From NCBI RefSeq assembly GCF_003605645.1, contig NZ_QVMU01000023.1:88-64087 (forward strand): a DNA stretch of 64,000 nucleotides, read 5' to 3'. Positions within the stretch are counted from its first letter, which is position 1, and each line of letters begins with the position of its first letter. Below are positions 25,262 through 33,761 of the stretch, piece by piece. The notes under the pieces are model-generated. The model worked only from the letters and a program-made list of their open reading frames with translations. It made no database searches and had not been told where the DNA came from. The translations under genes were made by a program, and so were the position numbers. This DNA is from Vibrio sinensis. GTDB lineage: Bacteria > Pseudomonadota > Gammaproteobacteria > Enterobacterales > Vibrionaceae.

Positions 25262-26020
25262 TTACTCACCTTTCAACCAAACATCCATCACGCGTAAAGA
25301 TTCGTGAGCGGTCAAATCAACCTGTAAAGGTGTTACCGACACAAACCCTTTTTCAATGGCGTAAAAATCGGTTCCCTCACCAGCATCTTGCTCTTTACCC
25401 GGAGGGCCCAACCAATAAATATCATGACCACGTGGATCTTGTTGTTTTATCATCGCTTCTGAATGATGACGAGCTCCAAGACGAGTGATCGAGATTCCAG
25501 ATAATTGTTCAAAAGCCAAATCTGGGATATTCACGTTAATTAAGCGATTGGTCGGGATAGGCTGCTGCAAGTGTTGATTTACAAGTTTCAATGCAATTTG
25601 AGCTGCTGTATCAAAGTGGTGCTTACCAACCAAAGATAATGCGATAGATTGAACCCCAAGGAAATGCCCTTCCATTGCAGCGGCAACGGTTCCTGAATAG
25701 AGCACATCGTCACCAAGGTTTGCACCATGATTAATCCCTGTTAAGACAAGATCTGGCAATTCACCTTTCATCAACTCATTCAAAGCAAAGTGAACACAAT
25801 CTGTTGGCGTTCCTTGAACAGAATAAATGTTGTCAGCGATTTGAGTTACCCGAAGAGGTTGCTCTAGCGTTAAAGAGTTTGAAGCACCCGATCGATTTCG
25901 ATCAGGTGCAACGACAATAACGTCTGCGATTGAACTTAGTGCATCAGCCAACACACGGATCCCTTCCGCATGTACTCCATCATCATTACTAAGCAAAACC
26001 TTCAGCGTTTTGAGACTCAT
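25262..26020 (-). CDS. surE: 5'/3'-nucleotidase SurE
   Basis: SurE is a stationary-phase nucleoside monophosphate phosphatase and exopolyphosphatase. The 252-residue protein has the metal-binding LLSNDDGVHAEGIRVLA at the N-terminus (Asp-Asp), the metal-binding Ser within APDRNRSGASNSLTL, and ITGINHGANLGDDVLYSGTVAAAMEG with the conserved Asn. The start overlaps the truD stop by an ATGA junction, showing translational coupling. Confidence 0.97.
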   Translation of the reverse strand: MSLKTLKVLLSNDDGVHAEGIRVLADALSSIADVIVVAPDRNRSGASNSLTLEQPLRVTQIADNIYSVQGTPTDCVHFALNELMKGELPDLVLTGINHGANLGDDVLYSGTVAAAMEGHFLGVQSIALSLVGKHHFDTAAQIALKLVNQHLQQPIPTNRLINVNIPDLAFEQLSGISITRLGARHHSEAMIKQQDPRGHDIYWLGPPGKEQDAGEGTDFYAIEKGFVSVTPLQVDLTAHESLRVMDVWLKGE

Positions 26021-27099
26021 GAATATTGACGCTCCACTTCAATTTCTTCAATCAGTTCACGAACAATGGATGTTGCAAAACAGCCTGAACCTAGTGCAAA
26101 TTTCAATGTGATATTATCGCCATCTACTGACCATTGAAGGTCTTGTGCTTTCAGCATAATGCTGCGGCGATCATGACGCATACGGTTACCACGAATTAAC
26201 GCCATCAAATCAGGCTCAGCATCAAGGCAAGGCTGTTCTAGTGCAAGAGCCGCATCTTGAGTCGGTAACGCATTATCACCCGCCATTGCCGCACTAATCT
26301 GAACGCTATCGTTAGCGATAGATTCATTGATATTCGCAAGGTTGTCTGCATTCACCAAGATAGGTTTGGCATTGGTAATCCCCGTATCTTCGTCACTCGC
26401 TTTAACATCCGTCAGTGCTATATCACCTAGAATAGCTTGTGTGAAAAGGCCCTGTTCAATACGAGCGGAAACAATCGAGTTAAAGATCCATGAACGTGCA
26501 GTAGAAAGAAACAGACTGCGCTTATTTTGGTCACGGGTGCGCACGTTATTACGCCCCCAACGACGCGCCTCGCTCAGGTTGTTGCCTTTGTGACCAAAGC
26601 GTTGGCTACCAAAATAGTTTGGCACGCCTGTAATCATGATGTTTTCTAAACGACGAACAACATCAGCAACATCTGTCACTTCTGACATAGTCACAACAAA
26701 CCCATTGCCGATATGGTCACCAGGGCGCAGCTTTTTATTGTGGCGGCAAGTTGTCAATATTTCAATTTGTGGATATTTAGCAAGAAATTCTGTGAAATCC
26801 GGAGTTTCACCTTTTGGCAAATGAACGCTCAACCATTGCTCAGTCACAGCATGACGATCTTTTAAACCAGACCAACTCACGTCTTTTGACTTTACACCGC
26901 AAGCTTTAGCTAATTCATTTGCAACAAACGCCGTATTTTCGCCAGTTTTGCGAATACGTACCATTAAGTGCTCGCCATGCCCATCAAATTCAAAGCCCAA
27001 ATTTTCAACCACTTGAAAGTGATCAGCTTGTGCTTTTAATTTGCCTTGAGCGGTTGGTTTACCATTTAAGTAAGCCAATGAAGATAAAATATCCGACAT
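26017..27099 (-). CDS. truD: tRNA pseudouridine(13) synthase TruD
   Basis: TruD makes pseudouridine 13 in tRNA-Glu. I use the ATG giving MSDILSSLAYLNGKPTAQGK (360 residues), which fits homologues; two in-frame ATGs upstream (27111 and 27141) are possible but non-homologous. The catalytic motif is SGLKDRHAVTEQW with the nucleophilic Asp. GVPNYFGSQRFGHKGNNL and the C-terminal LKFALGSGCFATSIVREL are also typical. A variable insertion near residues 235-300 accounts for the length. It overlaps surE by 4 bp. Confidence 0.94.
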   Translation of the reverse strand: MSDILSSLAYLNGKPTAQGKLKAQADHFQVVENLGFEFDGHGEHLMVRIRKTGENTAFVANELAKACGVKSKDVSWSGLKDRHAVTEQWLSVHLPKGETPDFTEFLAKYPQIEILTTCRHNKKLRPGDHIGNGFVVTMSEVTDVADVVRRLENIMITGVPNYFGSQRFGHKGNNLSEARRWGRNNVRTRDQNKRSLFLSTARSWIFNSIVSARIEQGLFTQAILGDIALTDVKASDEDTGITNAKPILVNADNLANINESIANDSVQISAAMAGDNALPTQDAALALEQPCLDAEPDLMALIRGNRMRHDRRSIMLKAQDLQWSVDGDNITLKFALGSGCFATSIVRELIEEIEVERQYS

Positions 27100-27150
27100 A
27101 GTAGTTACCATCACACCAAGCTCAAAATTGCTCTGGTGCAATTAAAAAAA

Positions 27151-27627
27151 TTATTGCTTAACAAGTAAAACGACAGCTTCTGTCGCGATACCTTCTTTAC
27201 GTCCTGTAAAACCAAGACGTTCTGTTGTGGTCGCTTTGACATTGATATTGCCAATATCAGTTTCTAAATCTTCAGCAATAGTTACACACATTGCTTCAAT
27301 ATGGGTCGCCATTTTAGGAGCCTGTGCAATGATCGTAATATCAGCATTGCCCAAGCGATAGCCTTTTTCTTTAACGCGACGATAAACATCACGCAATAAA
27401 CCACGGCTATCTGCGCCTTTCCATTCTGCGTCCGTATCAGGAAAGTGACGACCAATATCGCCTGCAGCAATAGCGCCAAGCAACGCATCACAAAGTGCAT
27501 GCAATGCGACATCACCATCTGAATGGGCAATAAGGCCTTGTTCATAAGGGACAGCGACGCCCCCAATAATAACAGGACCTTCCCCACCAAATTTATGCAC
27601 ATCAAATCCGTGACCAATTCGAATCAT
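27151..27627 (-). CDS. ispF: 2-C-methyl-D-erythritol 2,4-cyclodiphosphate synthase
   Basis: IspF catalyses the fifth step of the MEP isoprenoid pathway. The 158-residue protein starts MIRIGHGFDVHKFG, with zinc ligands Asp8 and His10. It carries AHSDGDVALHALCDALLGA and the C-terminal KATTTERLGFTGRKEGI, all conserved. It lies 9 bp downstream of ispD, the preceding pathway gene in the cluster. Confidence 0.97.
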   Translation of the reverse strand: MIRIGHGFDVHKFGGEGPVIIGGVAVPYEQGLIAHSDGDVALHALCDALLGAIAAGDIGRHFPDTDAEWKGADSRGLLRDVYRRVKEKGYRLGNADITIIAQAPKMATHIEAMCVTIAEDLETDIGNINVKATTTERLGFTGRKEGIATEAVVLLVKQ

Positions 27628-27636
27628 GGGTTATCC

Positions 27637-28338
27637 TTAATTTCGATTTAAATAAAACTCAGCTAACGCCAAGTCTTCTGGTTGAGTGATTTTTATATTG
27701 CTCGCAGAACCTAGCACTAATGCCGGTGTAAGACCCAACCGCTCCATCGCGGATGCTTCATCAGTAATCACGACGTGCTTATCTAATGCATCTGATAGCG
27801 CATGAGTTAACAAATCAGTTCTAAACATTTGTGGCGTCAGCGCATGCCATAGCTGATTTCGTTCAACGGTATGATCGATATTTTGTAAATCATTAGCCCG
27901 CTTCATGGTGTCTCTAACTGGCGTCGCTAATATACCGCCCGTATCATGTTGACTTGCGATGTCATACAACGCATTCAAATCATCAAGGCTTACACACGGT
28001 CTCGCTGCATCATGAACAAGCACCCACTCACTAAGCGAATGATGCTGAACATAGTTTAGCCCAGATAAAACAGAATCTGCTCGCTCTTTTCCACCGGCGA
28101 CTCGAACAACTTGTGGATGTTTAGATATCGCGAGAGAAGAAAAGTAAGGGTCATCCTCACCTACCGCCACTACGACCATTTTGATTTGGGGATCAGACAA
28201 TAGCTTGAGTACAGTATGCTCTAAAACGGTTTTACCATTAATCAATAAATATTGTTTAGGGCGATCCGCTTTCATACGGCTACCAACACCCGCGGCAGGG
28301 ACAATTGCCACCAGTGATAAAGTTGATTTGACAGTCAT
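27637..28338 (-). CDS. ispD: 2-C-methyl-D-erythritol 4-phosphate cytidylyltransferase
   Basis: IspD attaches CMP to MEP in isoprenoid synthesis. The 233-residue protein has the nucleotide-binding motif IVPAAGVGSRMKADRPKQYL, the VHDAARPCVS motif and the C-terminal ITDEASAMERLG, with LGSASNIKITQPEDLALAE near the end. Its start overlaps the ftsB stop by one base, as in the conserved ftsB-ispD-ispF order. Confidence 0.97.
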   Translation of the reverse strand: MTVKSTLSLVAIVPAAGVGSRMKADRPKQYLLINGKTVLEHTVLKLLSDPQIKMVVVAVGEDDPYFSSLAISKHPQVVRVAGGKERADSVLSGLNYVQHHSLSEWVLVHDAARPCVSLDDLNALYDIASQHDTGGILATPVRDTMKRANDLQNIDHTVERNQLWHALTPQMFRTDLLTHALSDALDKHVVITDEASAMERLGLTPALVLGSASNIKITQPEDLALAEFYLNRN

Positions 28339-28619
28339 TATCTTTGTTCATCTCCTACCATTCGGTAGAAAGTCTCGCCTTCTTTAACCATACCTAGCTC
28401 ATGCCTCGCACGTTCTTCAATGGCATCAAGCCCTTGGCGTAGATCATCAATCTCCGCAAACATTTCATCGTTACGTGCAAGTAAGTTGGTATTAACTAGG
28501 TTTTGAACTTCAATGTCCGCGTTAACATGTTGGAGATCCGCGATGCCATTTTTTCCTAGCCACAATGTGTACTGAAGCCAGCCAAACAACAACAATAAGA
28601 GCAGAGAGAAAGTTCGCAT
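28338..28619 (-). CDS. ftsB: Cell division protein FtsB
   Basis: FtsB is a bitopic divisome protein that forms a complex with FtsL and FtsQ. The start MRTFSLLLLLLFGWLQYTLW gives 93 residues: a short cytoplasmic tip, one membrane segment (about 4-20) and a periplasmic coiled coil (about 30-75, with NTNLLARNDEMFAEIDDLRQG). The GLDAIEERARHELGMVKEGETFYR segment is diagnostic. The frame extends 33 codons further upstream but without homology. No good ribosome site is visible for either start. It is upstream of ispD. Confidence 0.9.
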   Translation of the reverse strand: MRTFSLLLLLLFGWLQYTLWLGKNGIADLQHVNADIEVQNLVNTNLLARNDEMFAEIDDLRQGLDAIEERARHELGMVKEGETFYRMVGDEQR

Positions 28620-28768
28620 AAGAATATGTAAAGAAGAGAACGGTAAAGGCCTAATTTTATACCATAATGTCGCAAACCAAGCGAGGGCAGATACAAACAA
28701 GCCCATCGATTCATTCAACGCGAACGCTAAAAAAACCGACGGGCTCTGATATTCAAATCTTCATTGGC

Positions 28769-28801
28769 TATTTAAAAGTATGAGATCATTACTTTTAAAT
28801 A
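28769..28801. repeat. AT-rich perfect inverted repeat after uppP
   Basis: TATTTAAAAGTA (28769-28780) and TACTTTTAAATA (28790-28801) form a 12-bp perfect stem with a 9-base loop just downstream of the uppP stop. There is no U-run, so it may be an mRNA 3' structure or a protein-binding palindrome. Confidence 0.55.
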
Positions 28802-28807
28802 GGAGGA

Positions 28808-29611
28808 TTAATTCATCATTAAGAAACCCAATAAGCCAAAGCCAAGCATCAGACGATAAATCACGAACGGCATCATTCCCATGCGTGAAATCAACTTCAA
28901 GAAAAAGTGAATACAAATATATGCACTAATAAATGATGTGATAATTCCTGTTGCCAATACGCCCAAGTGAACGGCTTCCCCCGATGCAACCAGCTTCATC
29001 GTAAGGTAACCACCTGCAAGTAAGATAATGGGAATTGACATTAAAAATGAAAAACGAGCCGCTGCTTCACGGGTAAAACCAAGATACAGTGCTGCTGTAA
29101 TGGTTGCACCAGAACGAGACGTACCCGGAATCATAGCCAAAGCTTGTGACACACCAATAATCAGTGACTTTTTCCAATCGGCTTGATACTCATCGTCAAC
29201 TAATGGAGCATTCTTGTCGACGTACCATAGCAGCAGACCAAACACTATGGTGGTAATTGCAATAACCCAAGCACTGCGAAGATAGATTTCAATGATGTCT
29301 TTCATGAACAAACCAAAAATACAGGCTGGTATTGTTGCCAGTAAAATCATCCATGCTAATTTTGCTTCTTTAGTGCGATCACCTTTAAAAATCGAAGCAA
29401 AAAACGCAGTTAGTAAACTAACCACTTCACTACGAAAATAGATCATAACTGCGGCCAAGGTGCCTACGTGAACCGCTACATCAAATGCTAACCCTTGATC
29501 TGCCCAACCAAAAACAGCAGATGGTAAAATCAAGTGAGCAGAGCTGGAAATAGGCAAAAACTCAGTTAAGCCTTGGATTAAGGCCAAAATAAACGCTTCA
29601 AAGTAACTCAT
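28808..29611 (-). CDS. uppP: Undecaprenyl-diphosphatase UppP (BacA)
   Basis: UppP is an inner-membrane phosphatase that recycles undecaprenyl pyrophosphate for cell-wall synthesis; overexpression gives bacitracin resistance. The 267-residue protein starts MSYFEAFILALIQGLTEFLPISSSAHLI, containing the (E/Q)-rich motif and the PISSSAH active site. The second motif is MIPGTSRSGATITAALYLG. Hydrophobic helices fill the chain. It lies 21 bp downstream of folK. Confidence 0.97.
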   Translation of the reverse strand: MSYFEAFILALIQGLTEFLPISSSAHLILPSAVFGWADQGLAFDVAVHVGTLAAVMIYFRSEVVSLLTAFFASIFKGDRTKEAKLAWMILLATIPACIFGLFMKDIIEIYLRSAWVIAITTIVFGLLLWYVDKNAPLVDDEYQADWKKSLIIGVSQALAMIPGTSRSGATITAALYLGFTREAAARFSFLMSIPIILLAGGYLTMKLVASGEAVHLGVLATGIITSFISAYICIHFFLKLISRMGMMPFVIYRLMLGFGLLGFLMMN

Positions 29612-29632
29612 AAAAACTCATTATTGTTCTAG

Positions 29633-30115
29633 TTAAAACCATAGTGTCACCACAGTCATTGATTCTATATTTTTCGATTCTTGCCAAATTTCCCGCACAG
29701 AACGACCGTCCCCGGGAACAATAAGCTCAGGGCACAGTTCATTAAGCGGCTGAATAACGAACGAGTAGTTGTAAATATCACGTCTTGGTAATTCAGGTTT
29801 TTGAACAGAGACGTGCTCGCCAAACAAAATGATATCAAGGTCTAAAGTACGTGGCTGAAATTTTGCTGCGTTCTCTTCCCTGCCCCATTTGTTTTCTATT
29901 CTACGTAACGCCTGTGAAAAATCCGTCAAAGTTAACTGTGTTTTCACTTCTGCTACAAGATTGTAAAATGCATCACTTTCGAAACCGACTGCCTCACATT
30001 CATAAATAGTAGAAATGCGAATCGCCGTCCCTAAAGCCTTGAGTTCATCAAGAGCAGCTTCGATATGTTTTTCACGGTCAATATTGGTTCCAATACCAAT
30101 ATAAGCGGTGATCAT
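29633..30115 (-). CDS. folK: HPPK (6-hydroxymethyl-dihydropterin pyrophosphokinase)
   Basis: This enzyme transfers pyrophosphate to 6-hydroxymethyl-7,8-dihydropterin in folate synthesis. The 160-residue protein has the N-terminal AYIGIGTNI and the signature RTLDLDIILFGE with the metal-binding Asp pair, then LPRRDIYNYSFVIQPLNELCPEL. It overlaps folB by 4 bp. A separate pcnB-linked folK copy is common in gammaproteobacteria, so this may be the folB-linked paralogue. Confidence 0.93.
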   Translation of the reverse strand: MITAYIGIGTNIDREKHIEAALDELKALGTAIRISTIYECEAVGFESDAFYNLVAEVKTQLTLTDFSQALRRIENKWGREENAAKFQPRTLDLDIILFGEHVSVQKPELPRRDIYNYSFVIQPLNELCPELIVPGDGRSVREIWQESKNIESMTVVTLWF

Positions 30116-30465
30116 GCACAGCCTCGCTCAATCACCACACCAACCCCTTTTGCTTGAGGGATCGCACCCGGTTTTGTCAGACGGATCTTCACCCAAGGCA
30201 CACTAAAACGCTGCATAATGAGTTCTGCGATTTCTTCAGCAACACGCTCAACCAATAAAAAGCGTCCATTTTCGATATGCTCTAAAACTGCTTGGCAAAC
30301 TTTTGAGTAATCAAGCGCATCAACAACATCATCACTTTTGCCTGCTGGTTGATTGTCATGTGCCATTTCAATATCAAGTACAAGTTTTTGTTTGATTTTT
30401 TGTTCCCAATCGTAAACACCGATTGTGGTGATAACACTCAATTGTTCAATAAATACTTTATCCAT
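30112..30465 (-). CDS. folB: Dihydroneopterin aldolase
   Basis: FolB converts 7,8-dihydroneopterin to 6-hydroxymethyl-dihydropterin and glycolaldehyde, the step just before FolK. The 117-residue sequence starts MDKVFIEQLSVITTIGVYDWEQ (catalytic Glu in the IGVYDWE motif). It contains ALDYSKVCQAVLEHIENGRFLLVERVAEEIA and ends KPGAIPQAKGVGVVIER, with the conserved Lys. It is divergent from plsY, the usual gammaproteobacterial arrangement. Confidence 0.96.
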   Translation of the reverse strand: MDKVFIEQLSVITTIGVYDWEQKIKQKLVLDIEMAHDNQPAGKSDDVVDALDYSKVCQAVLEHIENGRFLLVERVAEEIAELIMQRFSVPWVKIRLTKPGAIPQAKGVGVVIERGCA

Positions 30466-30674
30466 ACGATGTTGCTTCCTGTAGAGGTCGGATACCTAAT
30501 GAAGAGAAAAAGTCGTACTATTTTGCCAACGAACTATGACAGTAAGTAGTTTGAGCTATTATACCTGAGCAATTCTCTTTGAATCGAGCATCTTTAGGTT
30601 GCTTAGGGATATGCGCAAGTTATGATATCAATTACTTGTCCGACTAACAGCAGTTTCAAACGAGTCCCCTTTCT

Positions 30675-31286
30675 ATGACCCCACTCGCTCTTAGCATGAT
30701 CATTTTTGCCTACCTTTTGGGTTCGATCTCGAGTGCTGTGCTGATCTGTCGATTGCTAAAGCTACCCGACCCTAGAGGCGTTGGTTCCAACAACCCAGGT
30801 GCAACAAACGTCCTGCGTATTGGCGGCCGCAAAGCTGCATTAGCCGTTTTATTATGTGACATGCTCAAAGGCACCATTCCGGTATGGGGGGGCTACTTTC
30901 TTAATATCGAGCCGATTTTACTCGGTGTTGTCGCGATTGCTGCGTGCTTAGGTCACATGTACCCGATATTTTTCCACTTTAAAGGCGGAAAAGGCGTAGC
31001 GACGGCACTTGGTGCTATCGCACCTATAGGGCTAGATTTGACCGCAATGGTGATCGTCACATGGTTGGTCGTTGCGATCCTTTTTCGATATTCATCACTA
31101 TCTGCCATTGTGACTGTCTTACTTGCCCCTATGTATACATGGTTAGTAAAACCACAATACACACTCCCCGTTGCCATGCTTTGCTGCCTAATTGTATTTA
31201 AGCACCACCAAAACATTAGACGTCTATACGAGGGAAAAGAACCAAAAATTGGTGAAAAGAAAGATGGACTTAATAAAGCCTCATAG
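30675..31286 (+). CDS. plsY: Glycerol-3-phosphate acyltransferase PlsY
   Basis: PlsY transfers acyl groups from acyl-phosphate to glycerol-3-phosphate to start phospholipid synthesis. The 203-residue protein has five hydrophobic spans. It carries the three motifs LGSISSAVLICRL, GSNNPGATNVLR and GHMYPIFFHFKGGKGVATALG. It is divergent from folB and ends inside its own terminator hairpin. Confidence 0.96.
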   Translation: MTPLALSMIIFAYLLGSISSAVLICRLLKLPDPRGVGSNNPGATNVLRIGGRKAALAVLLCDMLKGTIPVWGGYFLNIEPILLGVVAIAACLGHMYPIFFHFKGGKGVATALGAIAPIGLDLTAMVIVTWLVVAILFRYSSLSAIVTVLLAPMYTWLVKPQYTLPVAMLCCLIVFKHHQNIRRLYEGKEPKIGEKKDGLNKAS

Positions 31287-31300
31287 AGGCTTTATTATTT
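31272..31300 (+). terminator. Terminator overlapping the plsY stop
   Basis: A perfect 11-bp stem, AATAAAGCCTC (31272-31282) with GAGGCTTTATT (31286-31296), has an ATA loop and ends in ATTT. The plsY stop codon lies in its loop and right arm. It could also work on the other strand for the convergent hydrolase gene. Confidence 0.75.
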
Positions 31301-31323
31301 AAAACATGCTTTGAACACTCGGC

Positions 31324-32142
31324 TTATCGAGGTAACACACCAGCAAAGAAATCCAATAGTATCCGATTTACCAACTCTGGCTGTTCAAGATTCGATATAT
31401 GCCCTGCATTAGGGATTTGAACAAGTTGACTACCCGAAATACAATCCTGCATCAAATAAGACTCCAGCACTGGACGAGGCTTATCTTCTTGCCCTACTGC
31501 AATCAATGTTGGCAACGCAAAGTTTTCAATCTCTTCTATTTGATCGCGTCTACCGAAAACCATTCGACCTATTTTTGCTAACTCTACCGCTTGTTGGCCT
31601 TTTACTTGCTCCAAACTCTGTGCGAAAGCTGTCACCAGTTCAGGGTGATTCTGATGCGCTTCATTAGCAAAAAACAGTGGTACCACTGTTTGAATAATTG
31701 AATCTGGCACATGCTGTTCTACTGCGATCGTTTCCAACATAGCAAAATATTTTTTATGAGCCACTTCCGGCTCTAAACCCACAAACGTATCCATCAATAC
31801 TAAGGCGTCCACACGAGCTAGTGCTAATGACACAAGCTCAGTGCCCCACATCCCCCCAACGGATAGCCCGACAATAGAGAAGCGCTCTATTTGTAAATCA
31901 TCAAGCAGAGCTAAGACTTGTTTCGCGTAGTCTTGTAATGTTCGCGTTTGCTCTGGCGCATAGTCTGATTGCCCATGAGCCCATAGTTCAGGAACAATAC
32001 AGCGATAAGATTGACTTAAATGTGCAATCTGTGGAGCCCACATAGTGCTATCCCACAAATAACTGTGGCCAAACACAATCACCGGACCATCACCAATATC
32101 TAAGTACGCCATCTCATGGCCATCGATAAGAAATTTATTCAT
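31324..32142 (-). CDS. Alpha/beta-hydrolase fold protein
   Basis: This 272-residue alpha/beta-hydrolase has unknown substrate. The ATG at 32142 is chosen because AAGGGA lies seven bases upstream; a start ten codons earlier is possible. The oxyanion region is FGHSYLWDSTMW. The nucleophile elbow is GLSVGGMWG (Ser). The acid is likely the Asp in VGQEDKP and the catalytic His is in NAGHISNLEQPE. It resembles the haloalkane dehalogenase/BioH-like esterases in general plan only. It sits alone between plsY and tsaD, convergent with plsY. Confidence 0.85.
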   Translation of the reverse strand: MNKFLIDGHEMAYLDIGDGPVIVFGHSYLWDSTMWAPQIAHLSQSYRCIVPELWAHGQSDYAPEQTRTLQDYAKQVLALLDDLQIERFSIVGLSVGGMWGTELVSLALARVDALVLMDTFVGLEPEVAHKKYFAMLETIAVEQHVPDSIIQTVVPLFFANEAHQNHPELVTAFAQSLEQVKGQQAVELAKIGRMVFGRRDQIEEIENFALPTLIAVGQEDKPRPVLESYLMQDCISGSQLVQIPNAGHISNLEQPELVNRILLDFFAGVLPR

Positions 32143-32208
32143 CCGTTCATCCCTTAAAAATTTCATCTGCACTATATCATTGAATTTTGCGTCGAATTCA
32201 CACCAGTA

Positions 32209-32241
32209 ATAAAAAAGGCCACCTAATAAATAGGTAGCCTT
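32209..32241 (-). terminator. Intrinsic terminator after tsaD
   Basis: An 11-bp stem with one mismatch pair, AAGGCCACCTA (32215-32225) with TAGGTAGCCTT (32231-32241), is followed on the minus strand by TTTTTTATTA. It lies about 30 bp past the tsaD stop. Confidence 0.88.
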
Positions 32242-32273
32242 TCAGAAGATCATTTAAGATCGAAGTTAGTCGA

Positions 32274-33290
32274 TCAAACAATTGGATCCAATTGATCAAT
32301 TGGCCAGCGCGGTGTGGCTTGAACCGAAAGATCCGCAATGTCACCATTTTTAAGGCGTTGCATACCAACATAAGCGATCATTGCACCATTGTCGGTACAA
32401 AACTCTGTACGAGGGTAATAGACTTCGCCACCGATTTTCTTGGCCAATTTTGCTAACTCAGCTCGTAAGCGTTTGTTCGCACTCACACCACCAGCGATAA
32501 CGATACGTTTAAAACCAGTTTGCTCTAGAGCTCGTTTACACTTAATCGACAACGTAGCACAAACGGCTTCTTCGAATGCCAATGCAATATCAGCGCGAGT
32601 TTGGTCATCATCACCATTTGCAGCAATTGTGTTAGCTGTAAAAGTTTTCAGACCTGAAAAGCTCATATCTAAACCGGGAACATTAGTCATAGGACGAGGG
32701 AACTTAAAACGACCCGGCGTGCCTTTCTCTGCCAATTTAGACAATAGCGGTCCACCTGGGTAATCTAGCCCCATCAGCTTGGCCGTTTTATCAAACGCTT
32801 CACCAGCTGCATCATCGACTGATTCACCTAGAATTTTGTATTCCCCAATCCCTTTCACTTCAACCATCATCGAATGGCCACCAGAGACTAAAACAGCGAC
32901 AAATGGGAATGGCGGTGGGTTGTCTTCCAACATAGGCGCAAGCAAGTGCCCTTCCATGTGGTGTACTGGAACTGCAGGCACGTTCCACGCATAGGCAAGA
33001 CTTCGGCCAATCGTCGCCCCAACCAGGAGTGCACCGACCAATCCAGGCCCTGCTGTGTAGGCAACACCATCAATGTCTTGAGGCGTTAAATTTGCTTCTG
33101 CCATTGCAGCTTTAATCAGCGGAATTGTTTTCTTCACATGATCACGTGAAGCTAACTCTGGTACGACACCACCGTAATCGGCGTGCAGTTTTACCTGGCT
33201 GTAAAGTTGATGAGAAAGTAAGCCTTTTTCGTCATCATAAATGGCGATTCCTGTTTCATCACAAGAGGTTTCGATACCAATAATACGCAT
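32274..33290 (-). CDS. tsaD: tRNA N6-threonylcarbamoyladenosine transferase TsaD
   Basis: TsaD transfers the threonylcarbamoyl group to A37 of ANN-decoding tRNAs, with TsaB and TsaE. The 338-residue protein begins MRIIGIETSCDETGIAIYD. It has the metal-binding VHHMEGHLLAP (His pair), VSGGHSMMVEV, and the C-terminal ATP-binding GGVSANKRLR and FCTDNGAMIAY (Asp ligand). It is divergent from rpsU, the conserved arrangement around the macromolecular synthesis operon. Confidence 0.98.
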   Translation of the reverse strand: MRIIGIETSCDETGIAIYDDEKGLLSHQLYSQVKLHADYGGVVPELASRDHVKKTIPLIKAAMAEANLTPQDIDGVAYTAGPGLVGALLVGATIGRSLAYAWNVPAVPVHHMEGHLLAPMLEDNPPPFPFVAVLVSGGHSMMVEVKGIGEYKILGESVDDAAGEAFDKTAKLMGLDYPGGPLLSKLAEKGTPGRFKFPRPMTNVPGLDMSFSGLKTFTANTIAANGDDDQTRADIALAFEEAVCATLSIKCKRALEQTGFKRIVIAGGVSANKRLRAELAKLAKKIGGEVYYPRTEFCTDNGAMIAYVGMQRLKNGDIADLSVQATPRWPIDQLDPIV

Positions 33291-33351
33291 GGTCTACTCT
33301 GGACAGTTCTGTCTATCATTCAAAATTGACGCAATCTTACCTCGCCTTGGC

Positions 33352-33381
33352 TTTTCAAACAAATTTTGTACAGACTATAAT
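33352..33381 (+). promoter_or_regulatory. Probable promoter of the rpsU-yqeY-dnaG operon
   Basis: A perfect -10 TATAAT (33376-33381) is preceded by TTTCAA/TTTTCA as -35 at 17-18 bp. It would give a leader of about 130 nt before rpsU. I see no clear LexA box here, unlike the E. coli operon. Confidence 0.55.
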
Positions 33382-33439
33382 CGACAAAATGCTTTACAAA
33401 GCTATTGTGATCGGATTAAAATTCCGCACCATTTTTGAT

Positions 33440-33477
33440 CAAGCTGGTTATGGTCCAAACGAAGCAGTTTGGGCTTG
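33440..33477 (+). promoter_or_regulatory. Stem-loop in the rpsU leader
   Basis: The leader can fold with an outer stem CAAGC (33440-33444) and GCTTG (33473-33477), and an inner stem CCAAAC (33455-33460) with GTTTGG (33467-33472) and loop GAAGCA. It lies 43 bp upstream of rpsU and could be an S21 autoregulatory site; this is inference. Confidence 0.4.
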
Positions 33478-33519
33478 TGATTCCAGCATTAACGAATTAA
33501 CCCCTGAGGTGAAAGGCAT

Positions 33520-33735
33520 ATGCCAGTAGTTAAAGTACGTGAAAACGAACCGTTCGACGTTGCACTACGTCGTTTCAAACGCTCTTGCGAAAAAGCAGGT
33601 ATCCTTTCTGAAGTGCGTCGTCGTGAGCACTACGAAAAACCAACTACAGTTCGCAAACGCGCTAAAGCAGCAGCTCAAAAGCGTCACGCTAAGAAGCTAG
33701 CTCGCGAAAACGCTCGTCGCGTTCGCCTGTACTAA
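33520..33735 (+). CDS. rpsU: 30S ribosomal protein S21
   Basis: S21 is a small basic 30S protein needed for initiation on natural mRNAs. The 71-residue sequence begins [25 protein letters not shown] and ends [13 protein letters not shown]. Lys and Arg are very frequent. The start follows GAGGTGAAAGG. It is the first gene of the rpsU-yqeY-dnaG-rpoD cluster. Confidence 0.98.
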
Positions 33736-33761
33736 TAACTAAGTCCTAAAGGATTATAGTT

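Noticed and set aside
33326..33529. Plus-strand open frame overlapping the rpsU promoter and start
   Set aside because: It includes the -10 region and leader hairpin and overlaps rpsU out of frame; it is leader sequence, not a gene.
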